From Arthrobacter sp. Bz4 (GTDB lineage Bacteria; Actinomycetota; Actinomycetes; Actinomycetales; Micrococcaceae): a DNA stretch of 64,000 nucleotides. The stretch is from assembly GCF_003075455.1 (NCBI RefSeq), contig NZ_QDAE01000006.1:1-64000 (forward strand), in the 5' to 3' direction. Below, one piece after another: positions 15,884 to 25,309 of this stretch; position 1 is the first letter of the stretch; the number at the start of each line of letters is the position of its first letter. A model generated the notes under the pieces. The model ran no database searches and was not told the origin of the DNA. It saw only the letters and a list, made by a program, of their open reading frames with translations. A program made the translations under genes and the position numbers.

Positions 15884-16849
15884 ATGGAGGATCTTGGCAA
15901 TAAGTTCCTGCAGGTGGTGGTGGCTCTGGCCATTTTCGCCGCCATTATCGGATTAATCATGCTCATCGTTGACCGGGCACCCAAGTCGTTCCGGGATAAA
16001 GCGACAGTCATTGGTTTCCTCGCCCCGGCAGCGATCCTGCTTGTCGTCGGGATGATCTGGCCTGCTGTCCAGACGTCCCTGCTGGCTTTTACCGACCGTG
16101 ATGGCAACCTCAACGGTATCGAGAACTTCGTGTGGATGTTCACTGAACCCACCGCACTGATTACTCTGCGCAACACTGTGCTCTGGGTCATCCTGGTGCC
16201 ACTTCTGGCATCCGGTATTGGGCTGGTGTACGCCGTCTTCATCGACAAAGCCAAGGGCGAGCGCACCCTGAAAGCACTGGTCTTCATGCCAATGGCCATT
16301 TCAATGGTGGGCGCCGGCGTCATCTGGCGATTCGTGTACGCCTACAAGGGTCCGGAGCAGGAGCAAATCGGTCTGCTGAACCAGATCCTGGTTTGGTTTG
16401 GTGGCGAACCTCAGCAGTTCCTCCTCGACGCGCCCGGCAACACCTTTTTCATGATCGCTGTGATGGTCTGGATCCAGGTTGGCTTTGCGATGGTGATCCT
16501 CTCGGCCGCCATCAAGGGCATTCCCATGGAGATTGTTGAGGCGGCCAGGCTGGATGGCGCGTCAGCGTGGCAACAGTTCCGTGACATCACCATTCCCTCC
16601 ATTCGAGGAGCGCTGGTCGTGGTGGTCACCACTATTACCATCATCACTTTGAAGGTCTTCGACATTGTCCGCACCATGACCGCGGGTAACTACGACACCT
16701 CGGTAATCGCCAACGAAATGTACACCCAGGCATTCAGGGCCAATGAACCCGGTCGCGGCGCGGCGCTGGCACTCGTTCTGTTCCTCATGGTGCTCCCGGT
16801 GGTCGTATACAACGCACGCGTACTCAAGCAGCAGAGGCAGATCCGATGA
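15884..16849 (+). CDS. Alpha-glucoside ABC transporter permease (AglF-like)
   Basis: 321 residues with a first transmembrane helix at 10-28 and then the MalF-type core. The ATPase-docking EAA loop is EIVEAARLDGASAWQQFRDITIP (about residues 215-237). It forms the sugar channel with the next gene, whose start overlaps this stop by four bases. The ribosome site is AAGGAGG at about 12 bases. No periplasmic P2 loop of MalF size is present, as usual in Gram-positive members. Confidence 0.9.
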   Translation: MEDLGNKFLQVVVALAIFAAIIGLIMLIVDRAPKSFRDKATVIGFLAPAAILLVVGMIWPAVQTSLLAFTDRDGNLNGIENFVWMFTEPTALITLRNTVLWVILVPLLASGIGLVYAVFIDKAKGERTLKALVFMPMAISMVGAGVIWRFVYAYKGPEQEQIGLLNQILVWFGGEPQQFLLDAPGNTFFMIAVMVWIQVGFAMVILSAAIKGIPMEIVEAARLDGASAWQQFRDITIPSIRGALVVVVTTITIITLKVFDIVRTMTAGNYDTSVIANEMYTQAFRANEPGRGAALALVLFLMVLPVVVYNARVLKQQRQIR

Positions 16850-17808
16850 GCTCGACGCCGACTATTCCCCCAGTTCCCGCATCAGCCCAGCCCGGGGAAA
16901 CCCCGGCCGGTGCGCAGCCGCCCATCACCCGCCGGGTTAAGCAGAAGCTCACTTCCCGGGGTGCAACCATCGCGGCGATCATCATTGCTACCGTGTGGAC
17001 TATCCCCACCCTGGGCCTCCTGATTTCCTCCTTCAGACCTGAGGAGAACATCCAGCGCAACGGCTGGTGGAACGTGTTCGGGGATCGCGAGCTCACGGCC
17101 GATAACTACGTGGATGTGCTGGTATCCGGAGGGAGCCAGTCGCCGAACCTTGGCCAGTACTTCGTGAACTCGCTGGCAATCGTCATTCCCGCCACAATCA
17201 TCCCGCTCGTGATCGCCGCCATGGCGGCTTACATGTTCGCCTGGGGAAAGTTCAGGGGGAAAGACACGATGTTCGTGTTCATTTTCGCCCTCCAGATCAT
17301 TCCCCTCCAGATGGCGCTGATACCGCTCCTGAGCCTGTTCGTGAACCTTCAGATCGGTGATTTCCAGTTACTGCCGTCAGGATCCTACGCCCAACTGTGG
17401 ATCGCGCACTCAATTTTCGCCCTCCCCCTCGCCATCTTCCTGCTCCATAACTTCATAGCTGAGATACCCGGTGAAGTCATCGAAGCGGCCCGGGTGGACG
17501 GCGCGGGTCACGCCACCATCTTCTGGCGCATCATCATCCCGCTGTCAGTTCCGGCACTCGCCTCCTACGCCATCTTCCAGTTCCTGTGGGTCTGGAATGA
17601 CCTGCTGGTCGCGCTGGTCTTCTCCGGTGGCACGCCCGACGTCGCCCCCATCACCCAGCGGTTGGCGGAACTCACCGGCACGCGCGGCGGCGAATGGCAC
17701 AGGCTCACCGCTGGTGCCTTCGTGTCGATGATCGTTCCGCTGCTGGTCTTCTTCGGCCTACAGCGCTACTTTGTTCGCGGTCTGCTGGCGGGCGGCCTTA
17801 AGGGATGA
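16846..17808 (+). CDS. Alpha-glucoside ABC transporter permease (AglG-like)
   Basis: 320 residues with six transmembrane helices after a Pro-rich 25-residue cytoplasmic N terminus. The EAA loop is EVIEAARVDGAGHATIFWRIIIP. The C terminus RYFVRGLLAGGLKG is the standard end of MalG-type permeases. It overlaps the previous gene by four bases. No ATPase gene is present in this operon, so a shared sugar ATPase (MsmK type) encoded elsewhere would be needed. Confidence 0.9.
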   Translation: MSSTPTIPPVPASAQPGETPAGAQPPITRRVKQKLTSRGATIAAIIIATVWTIPTLGLLISSFRPEENIQRNGWWNVFGDRELTADNYVDVLVSGGSQSPNLGQYFVNSLAIVIPATIIPLVIAAMAAYMFAWGKFRGKDTMFVFIFALQIIPLQMALIPLLSLFVNLQIGDFQLLPSGSYAQLWIAHSIFALPLAIFLLHNFIAEIPGEVIEAARVDGAGHATIFWRIIIPLSVPALASYAIFQFLWVWNDLLVALVFSGGTPDVAPITQRLAELTGTRGGEWHRLTAGAFVSMIVPLLVFFGLQRYFVRGLLAGGLKG

Positions 17809-17812
17809 ACCG

Positions 17813-18835
17813 ATGACCAGCATTGACGACGTCGCAAAATCCCTTGGCGTCTCAACGGCGACCGTTTCCCGGGCGCTCCGCGGGCTGCCCGGAGTGTCCG
17901 CCAGCACCCGGTTGCGGGTGCAATGTGCCGCAGAGGAGCTCGGCTACGTGCCGTCGTCGTCGGCGTCGGGTCTGGCGTCCGGCCGGACCATGGCGATGGG
18001 AGTGCTGCTGCCGCAGATTGAACGCTGGTATTTCTCGGCGGTGCTGGAGGGGGTGGATCGCCAGCTCCGTGCAGCCGGATATGACCTGGTGGTGTTCAGC
18101 CTGGGCGGGTCGGGGGTCAACCGGCAACGGGTGTTCCACCGGTCCATCCTGCGCAAACGCATCGATGCGCTCCTCGTGATGTGCATGGAGCTGACGGATG
18201 ATGAACTCCGATCGCTGCAAGCCCTGGATTCGCCCACCATCGTGGTGGGCGGATCCGTCCGGGGAGTCCGTCATGTGGGAATTGACGACGACGCCGCGGC
18301 CCGGGACGCCGTCGAGCATCTAATTGCCCTGGGGCACACTGACATTGCACACCTGCGGGGCGGCGGGTCATTTGGTATCGAGTTCGAGGTGCCCCGCATC
18401 CGTGAGGAGGCGTATCTTTCCACGATGGCCCGGCATGGGCTGCCCGTCCGACCGGAGTGGTCAGTGTTCGGGGACTTCCGTTTCAAACGTGGAAAGGCGG
18501 CGGCGCTAACCCTCCTGCAGGATCCGGCTGATCGGCCAACGGCAGTGTTTTGCTCCTCGGACGAGATGGCCTTCGGCGTGATCAGTGCAGCCGCCGATCT
18601 AGGGATCAGCATCCCCGGGCAGCTTTCGGTGGTGGGAATCGACGACCATGAATTCGCGGACCCGCTGAGCCTGACGACCATCCGGCAAAGCCCCGAGGAG
18701 CAGGGGGCGTATGCGGCTGATCTCCTGCTTGCCGAGCTCGAGGGGGGCGTGCCCGTTGCCGCCCCGGCACCCCGTCCGCACGAGCTGATCATCAGGACGT
18801 CAACCGGGCCGCCGCGCTACCTGTCCGCTAGGTGA
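17813..18835 (+). CDS. LacI-family transcriptional regulator of the alpha-glucoside locus
   Basis: 340 residues. The N-terminal LacI helix-turn-helix is complete (TSIDDVAKSLGVSTATVSRAL), followed by the hinge region and a periplasmic-binding-protein-like sensor ending with the GISIPGQLSVVGIDDHEF signature. It starts four bases after the second permease, so it belongs to the operon and should be autoregulated. The palindrome at 14311-14322 is the expected operator. The start at 17813 follows AAGGG; upstream in-frame codons overlap the permease. Confidence 0.92.
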   Translation: MTSIDDVAKSLGVSTATVSRALRGLPGVSASTRLRVQCAAEELGYVPSSSASGLASGRTMAMGVLLPQIERWYFSAVLEGVDRQLRAAGYDLVVFSLGGSGVNRQRVFHRSILRKRIDALLVMCMELTDDELRSLQALDSPTIVVGGSVRGVRHVGIDDDAAARDAVEHLIALGHTDIAHLRGGGSFGIEFEVPRIREEAYLSTMARHGLPVRPEWSVFGDFRFKRGKAAALTLLQDPADRPTAVFCSSDEMAFGVISAAADLGISIPGQLSVVGIDDHEFADPLSLTTIRQSPEEQGAYAADLLLAELEGGVPVAAPAPRPHELIIRTSTGPPRYLSAR

Positions 18836-18932
18836 CTACCCCGCCCACTGAATCAAGCTTTCGCTGGGCAGATACGTAACGCTCCACTGGATGGTGCGAT
18901 TCGGTGGGCAACCGGGTAGATAGAATCGGCGG

Positions 18933-19664
18933 ATGGCTACCGAACTGATGTACCTGAACGACTTCGATGTGTTGACCGGCGCCGCACGCGTGCAGTCGGT
19001 CAGCGTCGACGACGACGGCCGCACCGACGTCGTCCTGGACCGGACCTGCTTCTACCCCCGCGGTGGTGGCCAGGACTGGGATACCGGCGCGATCAGGGGA
19101 GCCGCCGGGGAGTTCGCGGTGGAGGAGGTCCGGTTGGACCCCGAAGGTATGGTCCACCACCTCGGAAACGGGCCAATCGCCGTCGGGGACGAAGTGTCGC
19201 TGGCGGTCGACACGACCAGGCGGGTGATGAACACCCGCCTGCACTCGGCCGGTCATGTGGTGGACCTGGCGGTTGAACGGCTCGGCCTGCCCTGGGTTCC
19301 AGGCAAAGGCGCACACTATCCCCACATGTCCTTCGTCGAATACAACGCTGCGCTGGCTCCGGAGGAAACCGAAGCCACGCTCGTGAGGATCCAGCAGGCA
19401 GCGCGTGATGTGGTCGGCGCCGGAAGCACCAACGAAATCAGGTTCATGCCGGTATCGGAGATGGGCGACTACTGCCGCAACGTTCCGGACAACATCCCCA
19501 CCAACAAACCAGCACGGATCGTGCTGTACAGCGATGACTTCGGAGTCCCCTGTGGTGGCACCCATGTCCGGGACGTCAGCGACATCGGCACCCTGACCAT
19601 CACCAAGATCAAGTCCAAGAAGGGCGTCACCAAGGTGTCCTACGCCGTGGAGGGGATCAACTAG
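18933..19664 (+). CDS. AlaX-type alanyl-tRNA editing protein
   Basis: 243 residues. It is a free-standing copy of the AlaRS editing domain that deacylates mischarged Ser- or Gly-tRNA-Ala. The zinc ligands are in place: His104 and His108 in HSAGH, and Cys207 and His211 in CGGTH. The N-terminal FYPRGGGQ motif (residues 40-47) marks it as the longer AlaX-M type. It stands alone, 97 bases after the LacI gene and convergent with the next operon. Confidence 0.9.
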   Translation: MATELMYLNDFDVLTGAARVQSVSVDDDGRTDVVLDRTCFYPRGGGQDWDTGAIRGAAGEFAVEEVRLDPEGMVHHLGNGPIAVGDEVSLAVDTTRRVMNTRLHSAGHVVDLAVERLGLPWVPGKGAHYPHMSFVEYNAALAPEETEATLVRIQQAARDVVGAGSTNEIRFMPVSEMGDYCRNVPDNIPTNKPARIVLYSDDFGVPCGGTHVRDVSDIGTLTITKIKSKKGVTKVSYAVEGIN

Positions 19665-19763
19665 CGCCGTCGTCGTCCGGTCTGGTGAGCGACCTGGACG
19701 TTGGCCCCCGACGTCAAGGTTCCTCACCGGAACGGCGCAGGTGGCGGCCGACGACGACGGCGC
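19664..19763. repeat. Nested inverted repeats between convergent genes
   Basis: A 14-bp perfect inverted repeat, GCGCCGTCGTCGTC (19664-19677) with GACGACGACGGCGC (19750-19763), encloses a second hairpin at 19677-19735. The inner hairpin pairs CCG/CGG, TCT/GGA, GGTGAG/CTCACC, CCT/AGG and GACGT/ACGTC, with symmetric mismatches between the helices. The element fills most of the 158-base space between the alaX and minus-strand stops. It may be a bidirectional terminator or a structured RNA. Confidence 0.6.
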
Positions 19764-19822
19764 GCGCCCGGGCAGGCGGCTGGCAGCGAGGTGCTGGTGT
19801 CGATGTGGCCGGTAGCAGGCGG

Positions 19823-20677
19823 CTAGTTGGCGCGGGCCAACTGGCGGATCGGGATCCAGCGGGAGGCCAACCGACGATACGACGCTGCGGCGCCCGTCAT
19901 GTCGCCTTCCGCCAGGCACTCGATGCCCATCCTGACGTCCATGGGTGACTCGTCGGGGAACACCAGGTCGGCGACCGGGCCGTAGTCGAGTTCCACCACC
20001 GCGTCGAGACGGAACAACTGGAGCCATTCGATAATGTCTGTCAGGTCATCGAGCAGGTCCAGCTCCGGCGCAGCGATCGCCAGAGACGCCATCGCGTGCT
20101 TGGCCCGCTCGATGCATTCGTGCACCGCCGCGGCCATCCGCACGGTGCGGACCTTGCCGCCGTCCTCAATCACCTCGGTGAGATCGTCTTCGTGGATCAG
20201 GACAAACCAGGAGAATGGAATCCCCCAGGTGGCTGATCGGGTGTGGAGCTTGGCGGTCGTCTCGGCGACGGTCTCGGGATCGAGTCGCGCCTGGTGTGCG
20301 TCGGTTGCCGCTTCGGGCAGCAACACATCCACCAGCGGACCGCGAATCGTTTGTCCCAGCGACTCGGCTGCCAGCGAGGTGCGGACCGCCAGCTGATTGG
20401 GGCAATAGTACTGAGCGGTGACGCCGTTAGTGCCGGGGAAATGAAGGACCCGGACCAGGTCTGCCCCGTGGTGGGGGAACGGGTCCGACACCTGGCGAAG
20501 AATCCGCTGCAGCGAGTTGTTGCGTTCAATCCCCTCGGTGTCCTTGCGTTCCCGCGACCGCTGCTCCAAAATCACCAGTTGCTGGGCGTCGCTGAATGCC
20601 TCAAGCGGTTCGAAGACCCTGAGGAACGACACGTAGGGGAAGGTGTGGCCCGTGGCGGCCGGACCGATGGCCGCCAT
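19823..20677 (-). CDS. Conserved actinobacterial protein of unknown function
   Basis: 284 residues, soluble, with no signal peptide or recognised catalytic motif. The start MAAIGPAATGHTFPYVSFLRVFEPLEAF and the many Trp/Asp/Glu residues in the middle look like a family I remember only from actinobacterial genomes as a DUF. It begins three bases after the xthA stop and is the last gene of a nadE-xthA-unknown operon. No function can be stated from the sequence. Confidence 0.7.
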   Translation of the reverse strand: MAAIGPAATGHTFPYVSFLRVFEPLEAFSDAQQLVILEQRSRERKDTEGIERNNSLQRILRQVSDPFPHHGADLVRVLHFPGTNGVTAQYYCPNQLAVRTSLAAESLGQTIRGPLVDVLLPEAATDAHQARLDPETVAETTAKLHTRSATWGIPFSWFVLIHEDDLTEVIEDGGKVRTVRMAAAVHECIERAKHAMASLAIAAPELDLLDDLTDIIEWLQLFRLDAVVELDYGPVADLVFPDESPMDVRMGIECLAEGDMTGAAASYRRLASRWIPIRQLARAN

Positions 20678-20680
20678 CAG

Positions 20681-21490
20681 TTACCCCAGCTCCACAATGA
20701 CCGGTGCATGGTCCGAGGCGCCCTTGCCCTTGCGTTCCTCCCGGTCGATCGAGGCGCCGGTCACACGCTCGGCAAGCGCCGGAGATGCCAGCACGAAGTC
20801 GATCCGCATGCCCATTTTCTTGGGGAAGCTCAGCTGCTTGTAATCCCAGTATGTGTAGACGCCGGGGCCCGGGGTGTGGGGGCGGGCGACGTCGGTGAAG
20901 CCCGAGTTTTCGAACGCGTGGAAGGCGGCGCGCTCCGCCGGGCTGACATGGGTGTAGCCCTCCCGCTGGAACAGGTCGATATCCCAGACGTCCTCATCCT
21001 GGGGGGCGATGTTCCAGTCGCCGGTCAGGGCGATCTGCGCCGTCGGGTCGGTTTCGATCCAGCCAAGGGCTTTTGCCCGCAGAGTGTCGAGCCAATCAAT
21101 CTTGTACTGCATATGGGGGTCGTCGAGGGACCGTCCGTTGGGGACATACAGGCTCCAGACCCGCACGCCGCCACAGGTGGCACCGATAGCGCGGGCTTCC
21201 TGGATCGGCTCCGCGTCCTTCCCGAAGAGGGGCTGATCCTCGAAGGTGCGTTCGACGTCGTCGAGCCCCACCCGGGAGGCGATCGCGACGCCATTCCACT
21301 GGCTCAGACCAAAGTGGGCCACCTCGTAGCCGTTGGCTTCGAACAGATCCCAGGGGAAGTTCTCGTCCTTGCATTTGGTCTCTTGAATTGCGAGGACATC
21401 GACGTCGGAGCGGTCTAGCCAGGCTTCGACGCGGTCCGCGCGGGCTCGGAGGGAATTTACGTTCCAGGTGGCAATCTTCACAGGGAACAC
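20681..21490 (-). CDS. xthA: Exodeoxyribonuclease III
   Basis: 269 residues, the AP-endonuclease/3' exonuclease of base-excision repair. The fold signatures are in order: KIATWNVNSLRAR at the N terminus, the metal-binding Glu in IQETKCKD (Glu37), the TGDWNIAP segment and the catalytic SDHAPV near the C terminus. The first GTG at 21490 is used; a second GTG at 21481 (giving VKIATWN) is equally likely because homologues begin there. It lies between nadE (19 bases upstream) and the unknown gene. Confidence 0.93.
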   Translation of the reverse strand: MFPVKIATWNVNSLRARADRVEAWLDRSDVDVLAIQETKCKDENFPWDLFEANGYEVAHFGLSQWNGVAIASRVGLDDVERTFEDQPLFGKDAEPIQEARAIGATCGGVRVWSLYVPNGRSLDDPHMQYKIDWLDTLRAKALGWIETDPTAQIALTGDWNIAPQDEDVWDIDLFQREGYTHVSPAERAAFHAFENSGFTDVARPHTPGPGVYTYWDYKQLSFPKKMGMRIDFVLASPALAERVTGASIDREERKGKGASDHAPVIVELG

Positions 21491-21509
21491 GTTACCAATG
21501 TCCCGGGCG

Positions 21510-22334
21510 TCAGCCCCGCCACCAGGTGTCCAGAATGGTGACAGGGACGGTGCGCTTGTGGCGGGTCATGGTGTGGCGGCGCTCAATCGCGAGAGCAGCC
21601 CACTCTTCCACCTCCCTGCCTTCCAGATAGTCGTCAATCTGGTCGTAGGTGATTCCCAGTTCGTGTTCGTCGGTGCGGCCGGGCTGATGATCCAGCAGAT
21701 CAGCCGTCGGCACCTTGGTGTAAACCTGGGGCGGCGCGCCGAGTTCCTTGAGCAGCTCCCGGTTCTGGCGCTTGTTGAGGCCAAACAGCGGCAGAATGTC
21801 AGCACCGCCGTCGCCGTACTTGGTGAAGAACCCGGTGACCGATTCCGCTCCGTGGTCGGTGCCAATCACCAGGAGGTTGTGCTGGCCGGCGAGCGCGTAC
21901 TGGGCAATCATCCGCGCCCGGGCCTTGATGTTTCCCTTGGTGAAGTCGGAGATGTCCTCACCCGTGGCACTGGCATACTCCGCTTCGAACCCGTCAACAG
22001 CTGCTGCGACGTTGAAGGTGCGCTGGCTTTTCGGCTGAATAAACTCCAGGGCCGCCTGCGCGTCATCCTCATCCTGCTGTTCCCGGTAGGGGAGGCGGAC
22101 GGCGATGAAGTCCGCCTCAGTCCCTTCCTCGGCCAGTTCAGTCACGGCCAGCTGGGCGAGCCTGCCGGACAGCGAAGAGTCCACTCCGCCGCTGATCCCG
22201 AGAACAAAACCGTTGGTCCCGGTGGCCTTGAGGTAGTCCTTCAGAAAGGTGACCCTGGCACGGATTTCCGTTGCGGGATCGATGGTGGGCCGCACGCCCA
22301 TTTCCTCAATGATGCTGGCTTGGTTTTCGCGCAT
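21510..22334 (-). CDS. nadE: Ammonia-dependent NAD+ synthetase
   Basis: 274 residues, the normal size of the short NadE that uses ammonia rather than carrying a glutaminase domain. It adenylates nicotinate adenine dinucleotide and amidates it to NAD+. The ATP pyrophosphatase P-loop SGGVDSS is at residues 48-54, with further family blocks [20 protein letters not shown] and [20 protein letters not shown]. First gene of the nadE-xthA-unknown operon. Confidence 0.95.
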   Translation of the reverse strand: MRENQASIIEEMGVRPTIDPATEIRARVTFLKDYLKATGTNGFVLGISGGVDSSLSGRLAQLAVTELAEEGTEADFIAVRLPYREQQDEDDAQAALEFIQPKSQRTFNVAAAVDGFEAEYASATGEDISDFTKGNIKARARMIAQYALAGQHNLLVIGTDHGAESVTGFFTKYGDGGADILPLFGLNKRQNRELLKELGAPPQVYTKVPTADLLDHQPGRTDEHELGITYDQIDDYLEGREVEEWAALAIERRHTMTRHKRTVPVTILDTWWRG

Positions 22335-22436
22335 GTGGAAAGGCTACTACGGTGGCGTTTCCGGTGCGTTACGGCAAATCACACGGCCGCTACACCGGCC
22401 CGCCCTACAGGGGCCGCGCCCTGGGACAGGAGCCCG

Positions 22437-23435
22437 CTACTGCTTGAAGGCAGCATCGAAGGAGGCGCCCGAGGGCCCGAAGTTAAACTGCCTCAGGAAG
22501 GCCAGGGCTTCGGGTGCACCCTGCAGCCGGTCCATCCCGGCGTCCTCCCACTCCACTGAAATGGGCCCGTCGTAGCCGATGCTGGTCAGTGCCCTGAAAC
22601 TGTCCTCCCACGGCACATCGCCGCGGCCCGTGGACACGAAGTCCCAGCCGCGCCGGGAATCTCCCCACGGCAGGTGCGAGGACAGGATGCCGTTGCGGCC
22701 GCCGCCCATCCGCATCTTCGTGTCCTTGCAGTCGACGTGGTAGATCCGGTCCGCGAAGTCGGAGATGAACGCCACCGGGTCGATCTGCTGCCACATGAAG
22801 TGGCTGGGGTCCCAGTTCAAACCGAAAGCCGGCCGGTGCCCGATGGCCTCGAGCGCCCGCTGGGTGGACCAGTAGTCGTAGGCGATCTCCGACGGGTGCA
22901 CCTCATGGGCAAACCGGACCCCGCACTCGTCGAACACGTCGAGGATGGGGTTCCAGCGGTCCGCAAAGTCCTGGAAGCCGGCGTCGATCACGTCCTGGGA
23001 CACCGGCGGGAACATGGCCACGTACTGCCAGATCGAGGAACCGGTGAACCCCACCACCGTTTTCACCCCGAGCTTCTGGGCCAGCCGCGCGGTGTGCTGC
23101 ATTTCCTCGGAGGCGCGTGCCCTGACGCCGTCGGGCTCCCCATCGCCCCAGACCCGGGCGCCGACGATGGCCTGGTGCCTGAAGTCGATCGGGTCGTCGC
23201 ACACGGCCTGACCCTTGAGGTGGTTGGAGATGGCCCACACTTTCAGCCCGTTACGTTCCAGAATGTCCAGCCGGCCAGCGATGTACTCATCGTCGTCCCA
23301 GCGCCACGCATCCAGATGGTCCCCGGAGACGGCGACCTCCAACCCGTCGTAGCCCCATTCGCCCGCCAGCCTGGCTACCTCCTCGAAGGGTAGATCGGCC
23401 CACTGGCCGGTGAACAGGGTGTAGTTGCGTGCCAT
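22437..23435 (-). CDS. Sugar phosphate isomerase/epimerase family (AP-endonuclease-2-like TIM barrel)
   Basis: 332 residues from the ATG at 23435 behind AGGAG. Xylose-isomerase-like TIM-barrel features are the metal-ligand segments FAHEVHPSEIAYD, GLNWDPSHFMWQ, YHVDCKDTKM and SVEWEDAGM. Members isomerise or epimerise sugars, inositols or keto-sugars. It is the last gene of a five-gene operon with two Gfo/Idh/MocA dehydrogenases, which suggests an oxidation-isomerisation route for a sugar or cyclitol. The exact substrate cannot be told. Confidence 0.85.
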   Translation of the reverse strand: MARNYTLFTGQWADLPFEEVARLAGEWGYDGLEVAVSGDHLDAWRWDDDEYIAGRLDILERNGLKVWAISNHLKGQAVCDDPIDFRHQAIVGARVWGDGEPDGVRARASEEMQHTARLAQKLGVKTVVGFTGSSIWQYVAMFPPVSQDVIDAGFQDFADRWNPILDVFDECGVRFAHEVHPSEIAYDYWSTQRALEAIGHRPAFGLNWDPSHFMWQQIDPVAFISDFADRIYHVDCKDTKMRMGGGRNGILSSHLPWGDSRRGWDFVSTGRGDVPWEDSFRALTSIGYDGPISVEWEDAGMDRLQGAPEALAFLRQFNFGPSGASFDAAFKQ

Positions 23436-23443
23436 GGTGTCTC

Positions 23444-24547
23444 CTAGGAAAGGGTGAGCTGGGACGGGTCCCAGTCCTCGGGAAGGGGATCGAGTGCTGC
23501 GGCGGAACTGGTCACCGGCACGAATGCTCCGGTGTCGACTGATTCGGCAATCGCCACCATCGCATCGAGAATGTGGAAACCGGTTGAGCCCTGCGCGCGG
23601 TGAGGTACGCCTGCCCGGATAGCCCGTGCCATGTCCAGCACGCCGGAACCACGGCCGAATACCGACCCGACGGCGGGTATGGTCTCCCAATCATCGGCAC
23701 CGTGCCGGTGCAACCGGACCTCCCCGTGGAACTCGTTCGGGTCGGGGAAAGCGATGGTGGCATCGGTCCCGGTGATTTCGACGAAACCCGTTCGGGGCCT
23801 GGGGGAGTCGAAACTGAAGATACTCTGCGACGACCGGCCGCCGTCGAACTCTGCCAGGGCACTGACATGGGTGGGCACGGACACCCTAAACGATTCACCC
23901 GCCTTGGGCCCCGAGCCGATGACCCGGGTGTCCCGCGCGCGGGAGCCGAGGGCCGCGACCCGCCGGATGGACCCGAACGCCTGCACCAGGGCGGTCAGAT
24001 AGTAGGGGCCGATGTCGAAAAGGGGCCCTGCCCCCGCCTGGAACAGGAAGGCAGGATTGGGATGCCATGATTCCGGGCCCGGGGACTGCATCAGGGTGAG
24101 GGCGGTCAACGGCGTGCCGATATCGCCGCGCCGGATGGTGCGCAGCCCAGTCTGGAGCCCCGCGCCGAGGAAGGTGTCGGGGGCGCATCCCAGCCGGACT
24201 CCCGCTGCTTCGGCCGCGGCCAGTAGCTCGGCTCCGGAGGCGCGGTCGAGGGAGAACGGCTTCTCGGACCAGACATGCTTTCCGGCCGCGACGGCGGCAA
24301 GGGCCACCGGCACGTGGGCGGCGGGGGTCGTCAGGTTGACGATAATTTCCACGTCCGGGTGAGACAGGGCAGCTTCAACCCCACCCGCCGCTGCCACGCC
24401 GAACTCGGCGGCGCGGGTGCGCGCGGCATCCTCAAAGAGATCGGCGACGATGTGAACGTGGAGGTCGGGGAAAGCGGTGAGGTTGGTCAGGTATTCCTTG
24501 CTGATCACCCCGGCGCCGATCACGCCGACGCCGACAGGGCCCCTCAT
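23444..24547 (-). CDS. Gfo/Idh/MocA-family oxidoreductase
   Basis: 367 residues. The N-terminal Rossmann fold starts VGVGVIGAGVISKEYL, and the family motif is present as SEKPFSLD (the catalytic Lys of EKP). A C-terminal alpha/beta substrate domain with an IGPYYLTALVQAFG segment follows. It oxidises a sugar or cyclitol with NAD(P). The start overlaps the stop of the isomerase gene upstream by four bases and the next isomerase follows after eight, so the three are co-translated. Confidence 0.9.
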   Translation of the reverse strand: MRGPVGVGVIGAGVISKEYLTNLTAFPDLHVHIVADLFEDAARTRAAEFGVAAAGGVEAALSHPDVEIIVNLTTPAAHVPVALAAVAAGKHVWSEKPFSLDRASGAELLAAAEAAGVRLGCAPDTFLGAGLQTGLRTIRRGDIGTPLTALTLMQSPGPESWHPNPAFLFQAGAGPLFDIGPYYLTALVQAFGSIRRVAALGSRARDTRVIGSGPKAGESFRVSVPTHVSALAEFDGGRSSQSIFSFDSPRPRTGFVEITGTDATIAFPDPNEFHGEVRLHRHGADDWETIPAVGSVFGRGSGVLDMARAIRAGVPHRAQGSTGFHILDAMVAIAESVDTGAFVPVTSSAAALDPLPEDWDPSQLTLS

Positions 24548-25281
24548 GCGCCGGTCCGGGCAAGCAGGAACCGGCGGCTCTCCTCAATGGCGGTGAAAAG
24601 GTCCCCGGCGCTGTCGTCGAGTTCGACCACTGCCGTTTCGACTGTCGACGACGCGGCCAGGACCCCCTCGATGTCCATCCGTCCGGCGCCGACTGCCACC
24701 TGGGATTTGTTGTCCTGGTCGACTGCACCGTCCTTGATATGGATGAGCCGGACCCGGTCACCGAGGCGTCCCAGCAGGGCCGCCGGATCCTGCCCGCCGA
24801 CCGCCACCCAATAGGTGTCCACTTCCAGGACTACCGACTGATGCAGGTTTTCGGCCAGTACCTCAAGACCAGTGCGGCCATCAAAATCGGTCTCTATTTC
24901 GAACCAGTGGTTGTGGTAGCCCACGCGCAACCCATACTCCGCGGCGAGCGTCGCAGCCTCATTGAGCTGCGCGGCCGTGGCGGCGATGTCGGCAACCGAT
25001 GTCCAACGGTCGGGGTGCACATAAGGATCGATCACGGTGCGCATCCCGAGGGTGCGGGCCGCCTCGAAGATCCTTGCCTGGTCGGTTGAGAGCAGTGGTG
25101 CGTGCCCGGAGGGTGCCGAAAGGTGGTTCCGTTTCAGGGCTGCAGCCAGCGGAGCCGGATCCGCGGCGAAGTTGTACGGCTCGACGTTGGTGAAACCCAT
25201 CGCCGCGATCCGGTCAATGGTGCCATCGAGGTCCGCTTCGAGGGCGTCGCGGACGGTGTAGAGCTGGACGGACAGTTCCAT
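24544..25281 (-). CDS. Sugar phosphate isomerase/epimerase family (TIM barrel)
   Basis: 245 residues from the ATG at 25281 behind AGGAGAAA. The N terminus (MELSVQLYTVRDAL) and the segments GYHNHWFEIE, VVLEVDTYWVAVGGQDP, RVRLIHIKDG and a late Glu match the xylose-isomerase-like barrel of IolE/3-keto-sugar epimerase relatives, with metal-binding Glu/Asp/His residues. It lies between two Gfo/Idh/MocA dehydrogenases and overlaps the downstream one by four bases. Confidence 0.87.
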   Translation of the reverse strand: MELSVQLYTVRDALEADLDGTIDRIAAMGFTNVEPYNFAADPAPLAAALKRNHLSAPSGHAPLLSTDQARIFEAARTLGMRTVIDPYVHPDRWTSVADIAATAAQLNEAATLAAEYGLRVGYHNHWFEIETDFDGRTGLEVLAENLHQSVVLEVDTYWVAVGGQDPAALLGRLGDRVRLIHIKDGAVDQDNKSQVAVGAGRMDIEGVLAASSTVETAVVELDDSAGDLFTAIEESRRFLLARTGA

Positions 25282-25309
25282 AGGTTTCTCCTGCGTGCAA
25301 TAGATCGTC

